DNA of 64,000 nt from Lysinibacillus agricola (lineage in GTDB: Bacteria > Bacillota > Bacilli > Bacillales_A > Planococcaceae). Of this stretch, positions 7,973-15,550 are shown piece after piece. Location: contig NZ_CP067341.1 of assembly GCF_016638705.1 (NCBI RefSeq), positions 3,351,501 to 3,415,500 of the forward strand, read 5' to 3'. Positions within the stretch are counted from its first letter, which is position 1; the number at the start of each line of letters is the position of its first letter. The notes beneath the pieces are model-generated. The model saw only the letters and a program-made list of their open reading frames with translations. It was not told the origin of the DNA and did no database searches. A program made the position numbers and the translations under genes.

Positions 7973-8055
7973 AATACTTGAGTTATTTAGATAATATCAG
8001 AATTTTATTAAATATATACAATAATCATTACTAAGGTAGTGGTTTTGCAAATGCA

Positions 8056-8084
8056 TTTTCAAAATGACATTAATGTTATATAAT
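8056..8084 (+). promoter_or_regulatory. Candidate sigma-A promoter before membrane protein gene
   Basis: TTTTCA (8056-8061), 17-base spacer, TATAAT (8079-8084). The -10 is perfect and the -35 is weak. It would serve the gene starting at 8142. Confidence 0.4.
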
Positions 8085-8141
8085 ACGTATAAAGAAACTG
8101 CTACATATATCTTCATAAACATAGCAAGGAGCTTTATACGT

Positions 8142-8768
8142 ATGACTTCTCCATCTTCTGATAATAATAAAAATAAGGACGACGACAGCACTGAGCAATC
8201 TAAAAACGGTTTCTTTGATTTCTTATATTGCGGAGAAACTAAATTCATTATAATATTTATCGCAGCAATAGTTGTAATTAAGGTATTTTTTATTGATGAA
8301 TTCAATTCTTTCTTAACTTATTTCAAAGGTTTTAACATGATGAATCAATTTTTGATTCCGTCATTATTCGGAGCTTTAGGCGGATACTGCTACATAATCA
8401 TCGATGGTGTAAAAGGTGGGTATCGTCAAGATATCAAGCATATTAAGAAGAAGTTCTCATTTGTTGGTTCTGTAGCCGGAATTACAGCGGTCAATCTTTT
8501 AAATCCAAGTGGCACAGTATCTCAAGTAATGATCTTAGGTCTTATTGCAGGATTGAGTGGATTTTCGTATCTAAAAAGAAATGCTTTAGTTGATTCTCAT
8601 CGTGAGGATTCCATTATGGAGGATTTAAAATCCGATAGCAAGGTTTTATCTACAGAAGAAGTCGATTCATTATCTTCTAAAGGAGAATCACCAAATGAAA
8701 AAGCAGAAGTAATCTATAGTAACATGCTCGAAATGATGAAACGTTATGAGGATAAAAATAAAAGTTGA
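8142..8768 (+). CDS. Small phage membrane protein (SPbeta YomL-like position)
   Basis: 208 residues from ATG 8142, chosen because AAGGAG at 8126-8131 is ten bases upstream; a longer frame reaches 8064 without a ribosome site. The N-terminal 25 residues are polar and Asp/Lys-rich. Three hydrophobic segments follow (about residues 38-55, 70-92 and 115-150), then a polar acidic tail. No enzymatic motif. Situated between the recombinase-like gene and the tape measure block, as in the SPbeta yomM-yomL order. Function unknown; possibly membrane-related DNA entry or superinfection control. Confidence 0.6.
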   Translation: MTSPSSDNNKNKDDDSTEQSKNGFFDFLYCGETKFIIIFIAAIVVIKVFFIDEFNSFLTYFKGFNMMNQFLIPSLFGALGGYCYIIIDGVKGGYRQDIKHIKKKFSFVGSVAGITAVNLLNPSGTVSQVMILGLIAGLSGFSYLKRNALVDSHREDSIMEDLKSDSKVLSTEEVDSLSSKGESPNEKAEVIYSNMLEMMKRYEDKNKS

Positions 8769-8814
8769 ACACATAATATTTACTTACAGCATATATTTTA
8801 GGAGGGGTGTTCTG

Positions 8815-9066
8815 ATGAGCAAATTCCGTCCATTTGACTATCTGACAGAAAGCGAAAAAAATGAAGTTTTAAGCTACGAAGCCAAACTACAAAATTCAAA
8901 ATCGGTTAAGGAGTTTATTGAAATTGAACGGATTTTAAAGGACTATAGAAGTCTAGGTATAGCACGTAGACATTTCAAGGAAATGGAAAATATACTGAAA
9001 TCAGCAGGCGACTCTGATGACGATGAAGAAAGTTCTAATTATCGGACAATGATTAAGGTTAAGTAA
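8815..9066 (+). CDS. Small acidic phage protein of unknown function
   Basis: 83 residues from ATG 8815 with AGGAGGGGTG upstream; the frame is open further left but without a good start. It is helical and charged, with a GDSDDDEESS acidic stretch near the C-terminus. No family recognised. It ends just before a strong hairpin, closing the small operon that begins at 8142. Confidence 0.6.
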   Translation: MSKFRPFDYLTESEKNEVLSYEAKLQNSKSVKEFIEIERILKDYRSLGIARRHFKEMENILKSAGDSDDDEESSNYRTMIKVK

Positions 9067-9081
9067 TTTTACATTTCACTT

Positions 9082-9116
9082 CCCCTACCTTGATTAAATG
9101 AGGAGGGGTCTTTTAT
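9082..9116 (+). terminator. Terminator after small acidic protein gene
   Basis: CCCCTACCT (9082-9090) pairs with AGGAGGGG (9101-9108), allowing one mismatch, followed by TCTTTTATT. The left arm carries the TCCCCTAC word. Confidence 0.7.
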
Positions 9117-9135
9117 TATCACAAATTAAATAACA

Positions 9136-9234
9136 AAATACATAAATTAAACTTGAATTATTTTCATTCTCCTGTTAGTATTAAATTGTAGATAAGAATT
9201 TTACTTCACATCTACTAATTAATAAAATACATAA
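9136..9234 (+). promoter_or_regulatory. Leader module, copy 1 (before antirepressor-type gene)
   Basis: Starts and ends with AAATACATAA (9136-9145 and 9225-9234). Between them lie ACTTGAATT, then TTAGTATTAAATTGTAG and a small hairpin GTAGAT/ATCTAC. The same order of elements is found at 11841-11923 before the paralogous gene, and partly at 12867 and 18173. It is probably a shared promoter/leader. No protein can be read from it. Confidence 0.6.
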
Positions 9235-9255
9235 TTTAAAGGAGAGTAAATATTT

Positions 9256-10299
9256 ATGAGTAACATTACAAACTTTACAGAAGGAAACAAAGATTTATAT
9301 TTATTTGAACTGGATGGCAAGGTAGCAACTATTGCTCCAGAACTAACAGCTTTTGAAGGTTATACTGTCCCCTCTAAAGCATGGTTTGATATTAAAGATC
9401 GTGAAGAGTTCGAGGATGGCTTTGAATTCAAAACATTAACAGGCGAAGATTTAAAATTGTTTAAACAAGTATTAAAAGAAAGTAAAGACCTCAGTCTGGT
9501 CGTTACTGAAACAGTAAAGACCTTATACGAACAATATAAATCAGTTCCTCGTTTAGATATCGTTTTAGAAGAAGGCATCTTTGGTACTATGTATGCTTCT
9601 AACTCTGGAAATGCTAATAAGTTTAAAAAGTTTATGCGTCGTGAAGTTAACCCTAAATTAAACTCAGATGGCAAATTTGATATTGTTGAGAATGAAATTG
9701 CTAAAATTGAAGATGAAACAGAAAAACAGTTACGTCTAAGAATCTGGAAGTGTCAAAGTCTTTTTGAAATAGCTCCAACAGACACTTTAACAGCTATTCA
9801 GCTGAATAATTTAAAGAATGAATTGCATCAATATCTACAATCTAAACAAATAGAAGAAGTTCAAACTAAAGTTGAAACACTTGAACATAAAGTAAATCGT
9901 ACAGCAATTATTCGTGAAGGTGATTGTACTGCTGAGGCTGTAGCTAAAAAGTTAAACATCTTCTCCTCTACAAGTAATAAACCGCATTCAGGATTCACAA
10001 TTAATATGGCTAAGAAATTAGGCTTCTATATAAATCCTGAAGGAAATGCAGGTCATATGGACGATTATATTACTATCAATCTTGTTCAGCGTGGAGGTCG
10101 AGATGTCTCTACTGTAAAGTATAGTGAATTAGCAATTAAAGAAATTGAAAATTATATTTATGAAGAAGGATTAGTTTTTGCAGTAGAGTACAATAAACCT
10201 AAAAATAATGAAGATAAAGGCACATTTAAACGTGCTAAGATTGCTTTTGATACAGGTAACATTTGGGTGAATGAAACTACGTATAATTTATATAATTAA
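9256..10299 (+). CDS. Phage antirepressor-type DNA-binding protein, paralogue 1
   Basis: 347 residues, with AAAGGAGAG and ATG. The C-terminal half (about 215-347) is shared with the protein at 11943: both have a coiled linker (VETLEHKVNRT here, VLTLETEFNKET there), a helical block beginning AEAVAKKLNIFSSTSNKPHSG here, and a terminal block ending in TYNLYN or TYKKYLS. The N-terminal half differs between the two. Such two-part proteins with swappable N-terminal DNA-recognition domains and a conserved C-terminal domain are typical of phage antirepressors (Rha/ORF6N/KilA type). The binding target cannot be read from sequence. Confidence 0.55.
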   Translation: MSNITNFTEGNKDLYLFELDGKVATIAPELTAFEGYTVPSKAWFDIKDREEFEDGFEFKTLTGEDLKLFKQVLKESKDLSLVVTETVKTLYEQYKSVPRLDIVLEEGIFGTMYASNSGNANKFKKFMRREVNPKLNSDGKFDIVENEIAKIEDETEKQLRLRIWKCQSLFEIAPTDTLTAIQLNNLKNELHQYLQSKQIEEVQTKVETLEHKVNRTAIIREGDCTAEAVAKKLNIFSSTSNKPHSGFTINMAKKLGFYINPEGNAGHMDDYITINLVQRGGRDVSTVKYSELAIKEIENYIYEEGLVFAVEYNKPKNNEDKGTFKRAKIAFDTGNIWVNETTYNLYN

Positions 10300-10316
10300 A
10301 ATACGAAATACATAAA

Positions 10317-10341
10317 AAGGTGAGAAAATTAATCTCACCTT
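10317..10341. terminator. Bidirectional terminator between convergent genes
   Basis: AAGGTGAGA (10317-10325) pairs with TCTCACCTT (10333-10341). On the minus strand the stem is followed by TTTTT, so it best serves the leftward gene ending at 10353; on the plus strand it can stop the antirepressor transcript. Confidence 0.7.
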
Positions 10342-10352
10342 CCCTATTCAAA

Positions 10353-10793
10353 TTAATAAATATCAACTACTCTAGCTGCAACAATTTCAACAACTTGCAT
10401 GTCCAATTTAAAGAAATAACACTCATCCTTGAATGTAAAGTTTTGAATTGTGATGCTACTAGGTGTAAATATGTTATCAATGTCATTAAGTAGATCATCA
10501 TGTACATCTTCAACTAGCACACATAAATCAAATTCAACTATCCCTTCCTCTATAACATTGAATGTGAAGTAATTGGTGAATTTGTATGTAGCTTCTGATA
10601 GAGATTCTATGGTCATGTTGAAATTTTCAATACTGAAATCTAGATGATTTTCTTCGTCATAGTTATAGTCTTGGTAAATTATTTCGAAAGTTTTAATTTT
10701 ACCATTCTCGTAGATTGGCTTACCCATTAGCTCAACTTGTGATGGAATATTACCTTTTGCAATAAGTTTGATCGATGTGATTAATGTGTTCAT
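10353..10793 (-). CDS. Leftward phage protein of unknown function
   Basis: 146 residues, ATG start with AGAGGAG upstream on the minus strand. Beta-rich, acidic, no signal peptide and no recognised domain. It is the only leftward gene in the phage apart from the lysogeny block at the right end, and has a sigma-A-like promoter (TTGATT, 16 bases, TATAAT) and its own terminator. This suggests expression in the lysogen, perhaps as an accessory gene. It is divergent from the small HTH gene at 10973. Confidence 0.65.
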   Translation of the reverse strand: MNTLITSIKLIAKGNIPSQVELMGKPIYENGKIKTFEIIYQDYNYDEENHLDFSIENFNMTIESLSEATYKFTNYFTFNVIEEGIVEFDLCVLVEDVHDDLLNDIDNIFTPSSITIQNFTFKDECYFFKLDMQVVEIVAARVVDIY

Positions 10794-10870
10794 TTTTATT
10801 CTCCTCTTCTTTTTTGAAATTTATTATTTTAGTTTTGTTAAATGAATACCTCACAAAACTTTATAATGCA

Positions 10871-10946
10871 ATTATACACTCAATAGTTTATTAATCAATA
10901 CATTCTTAAACTAATTAATGATTTATTAAATTTTTTAGTGTATAAT
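10871..10946. promoter_or_regulatory. Divergent promoter region between leftward gene and HTH regulator
   Basis: Minus strand: TTGATT (10898-10893), 16-base spacer, TATAAT (10876-10871), serving the gene at 10353-10793. Plus strand: TATAAT at 10941-10946 preceded by a weak -35, serving 10973. Both -10 boxes lie in the same AGTGTATAAT word. AT-rich inverted segments between them (TTATTAATCA and TTAATGATTTATTAA) could be operators for the small HTH protein. Confidence 0.55.
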
Positions 10947-10972
10947 ATAGACAGAAAGAGAGGTATTTTATT

Positions 10973-11179
10973 ATGATGACTGAAAAAATTAAAATTTTAT
11001 TACTGAAAGAGGATGTGTCAATTAAAGAACTTGCTAAGAGGTTAAATACTACTCCTCAAAATATTACAAATAAATTTAAAAGAGATAATTTTAGCGAAAA
11101 GGAATTATTAGGTATTGCGGAAGCGTTAAATGTGGAATATACTGCAAATTTCATTACTTCTAAAGGGGAAAAAATTTAA
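10973..11179 (+). CDS. Small XRE/Cro-type helix-turn-helix regulator
   Basis: 68 residues; AGAGGTATTTTATT precedes ATGATG, so initiation at 10973 or 10976. Residues about 5-55 form a helix-turn-helix of the XRE family: VSIKELAKRLNTTPQNITNKFKR is a clear recognition unit, followed by SEKELLGIAEALNVEY. The short length, without a dimerisation tail, is like Cro-type regulators. The divergent promoter next to it is the probable target. Confidence 0.8.
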   Translation: MMTEKIKILLLKEDVSIKELAKRLNTTPQNITNKFKRDNFSEKELLGIAEALNVEYTANFITSKGEKI

Positions 11180-11272
11180 TTATAATAACTGAATAAATTG
11201 CAACATATATCATAAATTTCATAATTATGCTATCCTTATATTACATATTTTTGTATTTCAGGAGGCGTAATT

Positions 11273-11782
11273 ATGAAATTTAACAGATTGTGGATGGTAT
11301 TGATATGCTTTTCTTTCCTATTATCTGCTTGTGGAAAAGAAAATAATGAAAAAGTAAGTGCTAGCGCTGAACCAAAAGTAGATTTATCGAGTTATCCAGT
11401 TGGTGTTCAGGAAAGAAAAATCTCACTTGAATATTATAATATCCTGTTAGAGGCAAACACTAAACTAGGAGAATTTAATAAAAACCTAAAAAATGCATCT
11501 GGAAATGACATTGAAGAGAAAAAGAATTTATATAGAAAGTTTCTGGTATATGTAAATGGAGTTAGCTATACTCCTGTAAATGATGCAGAAAAAGAAATAG
11601 ATAATTATTTTTCTTCGTTTTTATACAATGCTAAATTGTACTCTGAACATCAAATTAAATCTTATGATTCAAAGTCAGAATTAGATAGTTCTGTAGCAAA
11701 AGACTATGCTATCAATGCTCAAAATGATATGTTAATGGTCACTGAAATTATGGATAAGTATCAACTGTTCAATGAAAATTAA
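11273..11782 (+). CDS. Phage-encoded lipoprotein (moron)
   Basis: 169 residues with a signal peptide of about 20 residues and a lipobox SFLLSACG, so it should be processed by signal peptidase II and anchored to the outer face of the membrane. The mature part is helical and polar with no recognised domain. AGGAGG precedes ATG. It has its own terminator and lies in the accessory island, features of a lysogenic-conversion gene. Surface lipoproteins of prophages sometimes block superinfection; that is a possibility and not shown here. Confidence 0.7.
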   Translation: MKFNRLWMVLICFSFLLSACGKENNEKVSASAEPKVDLSSYPVGVQERKISLEYYNILLEANTKLGEFNKNLKNASGNDIEEKKNLYRKFLVYVNGVSYTPVNDAEKEIDNYFSSFLYNAKLYSEHQIKSYDSKSELDSSVAKDYAINAQNDMLMVTEIMDKYQLFNEN

Positions 11783-11793
11783 CTACTATATAT

Positions 11794-11834
11794 ATTACAA
11801 CCTACTCTCAAATGATTAGGTTGTAATATTTTAT
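11794..11834 (+). terminator. Terminator after lipoprotein gene
   Basis: ATTACAACCT (11794-11803) pairs with AGGTTGTAAT (11818-11827), followed by ATTTTATTT. Confidence 0.75.
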
Positions 11835-11840
11835 TTAATA

Positions 11841-11923
11841 AAATACATAAAATATACTTGAATTTGATATTCGTAAATGTTAACATTTAACTGTAGATAA
11901 AATTTATCTATAAAAATACACAA
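11841..11923 (+). promoter_or_regulatory. Leader module, copy 2 (before second antirepressor-type gene)
   Basis: AAATACATAA (11841-11850), ACTTGAATT, TTAACATTTAACTGTAG, a hairpin TAGATAA/TTATCTA, then AAATACACAA (11914-11923) and AAAGGAGAG. Order and spacing follow copy 1 at 9136, so leader and gene were probably duplicated together. Confidence 0.6.
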
Positions 11924-11942
11924 ATATCAAAGGAGAGAATTA

Positions 11943-12854
11943 ATGAGTAATTTAGCAATTAAAGAAACAGTAAAGGTTATGAGGATTGAAATTCCTAATA
12001 TTCATGGAGGATTTGGAGTAGATAAGAAATCAATACTTGCGAAACATATTGCTGAAATTCACAGTAAACGTTTAGCTAAAGTAAATGAAGCAATTAACAA
12101 TAATCGTAAACGTTTTAAAGATAATATTGATATTATCGATGCAAAAAACTCAGTCCTTTTCATGGACTCACTTATTGAGCATAACATCTTCACAAAACAA
12201 TCTATTTCAAACTCAACAAACATCTATCTATTATCTGAAAGAGGATATGCAAAACTTGTTAAAATATTTGATGATGATAAATCTTGGGATTTATATGATG
12301 AATTATTAAATGAGTATTTTGAATTACGTGATGGAAACATCATACCAATTAATAATCAACCATCAACTGAATTACAAGTTTTACAAGGTATAGTTAATAA
12401 TATGGTAGAACAAGAAAAGAAAATGTTAGAAGTGAATGATAAAGTCCTCACACTTGAAACGGAGTTTAATAAAGAGACTGTATCTGAAGGTTATAAAACT
12501 AACGATAATATCGCTCGTCATTTTGGATTGTATTCATTAAAGAGTAAACCTCACTTCAATTTTATTGACGCCATTGCAAAGCATTTAAGAATCTATAACA
12601 CAATAATTGGCTATAAAGATGAATATGTAAATGTTATTCGCACAACAGTACATGGCGGTAATGTTGGTACAGCAGTTTATTATTCAGATAAAGCTTTAGA
12701 AATGATGAACGATTTCTTAGAGAATGAACTTTATCTTGATGTAGATTATTATAAACGTGGAACAAGGAACGGAAAGTTTAAAGAAGCTTATTTTGAATTA
12801 AGTGGTAAGACTTATAAATTCAATGAAAACACATATAAAAAATATTTATCTTGA
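11943..12854 (+). CDS. ORF6N-type phage antirepressor, paralogue 2
   Basis: 303 residues. The N-terminal 110 residues read like an ORF6N/KilA-N DNA-binding domain (IEIPNIHGGFGVDKKSILAK, then IYLLSERGYAKLVKIFDDD with a helical tail). A coiled linker (about 135-165) joins it to the C-terminal domain shared with the protein at 9256 (TNDNIARHFGLYSLKSKPH onward). Antirepressors of this kind antagonise lysogeny repressors or regulate other phage promoters. It is preceded by the same leader module as its paralogue. Confidence 0.65.
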   Translation: MSNLAIKETVKVMRIEIPNIHGGFGVDKKSILAKHIAEIHSKRLAKVNEAINNNRKRFKDNIDIIDAKNSVLFMDSLIEHNIFTKQSISNSTNIYLLSERGYAKLVKIFDDDKSWDLYDELLNEYFELRDGNIIPINNQPSTELQVLQGIVNNMVEQEKKMLEVNDKVLTLETEFNKETVSEGYKTNDNIARHFGLYSLKSKPHFNFIDAIAKHLRIYNTIIGYKDEYVNVIRTTVHGGNVGTAVYYSDKALEMMNDFLENELYLDVDYYKRGTRNGKFKEAYFELSGKTYKFNENTYKKYLS

Positions 12855-12866
12855 GTTTAACGAAAT

Positions 12867-12985
12867 AAATACATAATTCATAGTAGTTTTCCGTTGTTAC
12901 ATATGTTAATATTTAACTATAGGGATAGAGAAGGAAGTCATGAACCTACTTGACAAGTAAAGCATCCTAACTTTACTTCCCTATT
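12867..12985 (+). promoter_or_regulatory. Leader module, copy 3, with long hairpin, before homing endonuclease 2
   Basis: AAATACATAA (12867-12876) is followed by TTAATATTTAACTATAG (from 12906) and a segment in which GGAAGT (12933-12938) can pair with ACTTCC (12975-12980). About 75 bases (12908-12984) align without gaps to 18226-18300 in the first intron. The element may be a translation-control leader for selfish nuclease genes. Confidence 0.6.
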
Positions 12986-13031
12986 TAATATAATTAGGAA
13001 AATATAAATTGCTGTAGGAGGTAATTTAATT

Positions 13032-14459
13032 ATGTGTGAAGATACATATGTAAATATTCAAACTGGTGAAGTATTAGATATGGAAAGAGTATCAAGTTTA
13101 AAAGACAATGCAATGCTAAAACATTCCCCTCACCTATTCATTGAGTGGGATTTTGAGAAAAATGACGTAGACATTTATAAAGTAACTAAAGGTAGTAAAA
13201 TGAAATTAAATTTTATTTGCAAACAGTGTAAAAGTAAACATATTGCTATGCCAACAAATAAAATAAGAAGTAAAATGTGTATTTATTGCAGAGGATTTAA
13301 AGTTAATGAAACTAACTCATTAGCATCATTAAGACCTGATTTAGCGTTGCAATGGCATCCAAATAAAAATAACACTTTATCACCTCATGACGTTACTTGT
13401 GGATATGATAAGAAAGTCTGGTGGTTAGGTAATTGTGGTCATGAATGGGACATGAGAGTTGTAGACAGAAATAAAGGTTCTAATTGTCCAATATGTGCAA
13501 ACAAAAGAATTATAATTAATGAAAATGATTTATGGACTACTCATCCATATGTAGCAGTATTACTAAAAGATGAGTCATTAGGATATAAACATCATCATGG
13601 AAGTACATTTTGCACAGATTGGATATGTTCTAATTGTGGATTAGAAATAAAGAATAAAGAAATTAGAGTAATAGTAAAAAAAGGACTACCTTGTACTAAT
13701 TGCTCCGATGGCTTTAGCCTACCTGAAAAAATGATGAGTGCAATTTTATCTCAATTAAATATAAACTTCGATTCTCAAAAATCTTTTTCTTGGTCAAATA
13801 ATAAAAGATACGACTTTTACTTACCCACATTAAATATGATAATTGAAACACACGGCGCACAGCACTCAGTTAATCCTTATAAAAATGGAAGAAGTCTAAA
13901 AGAAGAACAGATTAATGATGAGTTTAAAAGAAGTGTCGCAATTGAAAACAAAATCAAAAATTATATTGAAATTGATTGTAGAGTTAATGACTTTGATTAT
14001 ATTAAAAAATCAATATTTAATAGTACTATGACAAATTTCTTCAACCTCAAGATTATAAATTGGGAAAACGTTTATAAAAAATCATTCAATTCTATGGTAA
14101 ATGAAGTATGTGAGATTTATAAAACAACAGAACTTACTCATACCGAAATAAGTAAGAAACTAAATGTTTCAAGTAGTACAGTTATTAGATATTTAAAAAT
14201 AGGTGCAAAAATGGGAATCGTAGAATATACTCCCAATGGCGAAAGAGGTATTCGTTCAAGTGGTATATTAAATAAAAAGAAAGTTGTCCAATTAGAAGGT
14301 TCTAATCTAATAAAAGTTTGGCAATCTATAGATGAAGCAAGTAATGCAATGGGATTGAAAAGCTCATCATCTATATCTATTGCTTGCAAAAATAATAATA
14401 GGACGGCTAAAGGGTTTAATTGGTCTTCCTTAGAACAATACGGTAAAATAGATAAGTAA
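13032..14459 (+). CDS. Homing endonuclease 2 (zinc-ribbon repeats, Vsr-like nuclease, HTH, NUMOD1)
   Basis: 475 residues, AGGAGG and ATG. Order of parts: zinc-ribbon units (CKQCKS to CIYC; CGYDKK to CPIC; CSNCG to CTNC) over about 60-230; Vsr/PD-(D/E)XK-like core RYDFYLP and IIETHGAQH (about 257-280); helix-turn-helix HTEISKKLNVSSSTVIRYL (about 366-390); and a C-terminal NUMOD1 DNA-binding module (VVQLEGSNLIKVWQSIDEAS to GFNWSSL). It is a paralogue of the protein at 5567 with an extra NUMOD1 unit. It is placed free-standing after the antirepressor gene and is preceded by the conserved hairpin leader. Confidence 0.85.
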   Translation: MCEDTYVNIQTGEVLDMERVSSLKDNAMLKHSPHLFIEWDFEKNDVDIYKVTKGSKMKLNFICKQCKSKHIAMPTNKIRSKMCIYCRGFKVNETNSLASLRPDLALQWHPNKNNTLSPHDVTCGYDKKVWWLGNCGHEWDMRVVDRNKGSNCPICANKRIIINENDLWTTHPYVAVLLKDESLGYKHHHGSTFCTDWICSNCGLEIKNKEIRVIVKKGLPCTNCSDGFSLPEKMMSAILSQLNINFDSQKSFSWSNNKRYDFYLPTLNMIIETHGAQHSVNPYKNGRSLKEEQINDEFKRSVAIENKIKNYIEIDCRVNDFDYIKKSIFNSTMTNFFNLKIINWENVYKKSFNSMVNEVCEIYKTTELTHTEISKKLNVSSSTVIRYLKIGAKMGIVEYTPNGERGIRSSGILNKKKVVQLEGSNLIKVWQSIDEASNAMGLKSSSSISIACKNNNRTAKGFNWSSLEQYGKIDK

Positions 14460-14660
14460 TGACTAATATTTAACTCTACTCCCCTACTCTATAACTTATA
14501 TAACATACGCAGCCTTTAGGGCGTGAAATTGCATCACGTACATCGAAAACCAAAACCTTCTGGTCATCCTCCTAACTTTTATTTTGGGGGTTTTTACATA
14601 ATCTTGCTCGCACGTTGTGTACGACTAAGTTAAAATTATATCGCAAGATGAGTGCGTTAT

Positions 14661-14708
14661 AAATAGGGTTCACACGTTGAGTATGATCCCTATTTGAATA
14701 CTTTTTAT
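14661..14708 (+). terminator. Terminator before toxin-antitoxin operon
   Basis: AAATAGGG (14661-14668) pairs with CCCTATTT (14688-14695), followed after six bases by CTTTTTAT. It would insulate the toxin-antitoxin pair from upstream phage transcription. Confidence 0.6.
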
Positions 14709-14759
14709 AGCATCTCCTTCAAAGTTATCATTTATTGTCGGAGGAAAAGTTAAACATTC

Positions 14760-14787
14760 TTGATAATATGCTAATATATGCTATAAT
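14760..14787 (+). promoter_or_regulatory. Sigma-A promoter of toxin-antitoxin operon
   Basis: TTGATA (14760-14765), 16-base spacer, TATAAT (14782-14787). The spacer contains the direct repeat ATATGCTA, a possible binding site for the antitoxin or toxin-antitoxin complex. Confidence 0.65.
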
Positions 14788-14860
14788 TTTCTTAACTAAA
14801 CTCTATCAAACTCTCATATATAATAGTATCTCTATTGTATATATTGGGAGGTGATAGACA

Positions 14861-15058
14861 ATGAATGAAAAGGAGGATGAAGAAATGTTAGGAGTTCTAA
14901 ATGAAGAAAAAATCGAAGCAAAAGAAGTTAGATTGAGTATTAAAAACATCGAACTTATCAAAGAACTAGCATCAAAACAAGAACCCCTTATAGTGGAAAA
15001 TGGCATTGCTCAAATAGATTCTTCTCACCCCGATTATGAATTTTGGATGGAGGATTAA
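14861..15058 (+). CDS. Antitoxin of a PemK/MazF-type pair
   Basis: 65 residues; GGGAGGTGAT precedes ATG 14861 (a second candidate start at 14885 also has AAGGAGG before it). The protein is small and acidic, with a helical front (residues 20-45) and an acidic C-terminus DSSHPDYEFWMED, of the kind that threads into the active groove of MazF-like toxins. It lies directly upstream of the toxin with a seven-base gap, the standard order. No classical DNA-binding motif is obvious, so autoregulation by this protein is uncertain. Confidence 0.7.
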   Translation: MNEKEDEEMLGVLNEEKIEAKEVRLSIKNIELIKELASKQEPLIVENGIAQIDSSHPDYEFWMED

Positions 15059-15065
15059 TTGAGTT

Positions 15066-15398
15066 ATGAAAGTTGGAGATATATACAAGATTGACTTTCC
15101 TTTTGAAGAAGGACGAGGCAGTAAATATCGCCCTGTCCTTGTTTTTATTTTAATTACTGAATCTACAGATTTTATCGCTTTAAAAATAACGTCTACTCCA
15201 AGACCGTCTAATAGAGTTAAAATAGATTACTGGAGAGAAGCTAATTTAAGAAATGAATCTTACGTTCAATTAGACAACTTTAAAAGAGTTAAGTTTAATA
15301 AAGGTTCTAGTTATGTCGGCACTTTAAATTTAGATGACTATAATAAAATAGTTTCTGAATTTGATAAGTTCCATGAAAACCTAACTGTTCATAAATAG
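15066..15398 (+). CDS. PemK/MazF-family endoribonuclease toxin
   Basis: 110 residues. The start MKVGDIYKIDFPFEEGRGSKYRPVL shows the MazF/PemK SH3-like barrel signature (GDI, F, G, K-RP-VL); later strands include ALKITST and SYVQLDNFKRV with a final GTL. Family members cleave mRNA at short sequence motifs and are held inactive by the upstream antitoxin. The pair sits inside the phage accessory island with its own promoter and terminator, suggesting prophage maintenance or anti-phage function. Confidence 0.8.
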   Translation: MKVGDIYKIDFPFEEGRGSKYRPVLVFILITESTDFIALKITSTPRPSNRVKIDYWREANLRNESYVQLDNFKRVKFNKGSSYVGTLNLDDYNKIVSEFDKFHENLTVHK

Positions 15399-15432
15399 CA
15401 TACATAAGACAATTTTATACAGCAGCTGCTTT

Positions 15433-15459
15433 CCCTTTCATTTGGAAGGGTTTTTATTT
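15433..15459 (+). terminator. Terminator of toxin-antitoxin operon
   Basis: CCCTT (15433-15437) pairs with AAGGG (15446-15450), possibly extended by a T-A/G-T pair, followed by TTTTTATTT. Confidence 0.7.
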
Positions 15460-15480
15460 ATAAACTAAATACATAAAAAT

Positions 15481-15533
15481 AAAAAGAAGAAGTTGAGTGA
15501 TTATATTTCACTTGCCTTCTTCTTTTTATTTTG
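15481..15533 (+). terminator. Strong hairpin directly before tape measure gene
   Basis: AAAGAAGAAG (15483-15492) pairs with CTTCTTCTTT (15516-15525), with an inner AGTGA/TCACT stem, followed by T-rich sequence. It lies only about 20 bases before the tape measure ATG and is preceded by the AAATACATAA motif (15467). As no promoter fits between the hairpin and the gene, transcripts must pass through it or be processed there. Confidence 0.65.
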
Positions 15534-15550
15534 CAAATTAATAAAGGAGG

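Larger units (their letters stand above)
14460..14860 (+). other. Structured 400-base intergenic region
   Basis: No gene is seen. Contents in order: a copy of TAATATTTAACT and TCCCCTAC (14463-14487); a small hairpin CGTGA/TCACG (about 14521-14538); a terminator-like stem CCTCC/GGGGG followed by TTTTT (about 14568-14596); repeated-looking CGCAC/GTGCG segments (about 14611-14656); a second terminator; and the toxin-antitoxin promoter. The several hairpins suggest a processed leader or small RNA. Confidence 0.5.

Noticed and set aside
12085-12309. Plus-strand ORF of 74 codons within the ORF6N-type gene
   Set aside because: Different frame of a well-supported gene, no ribosome site and no recognisable product.
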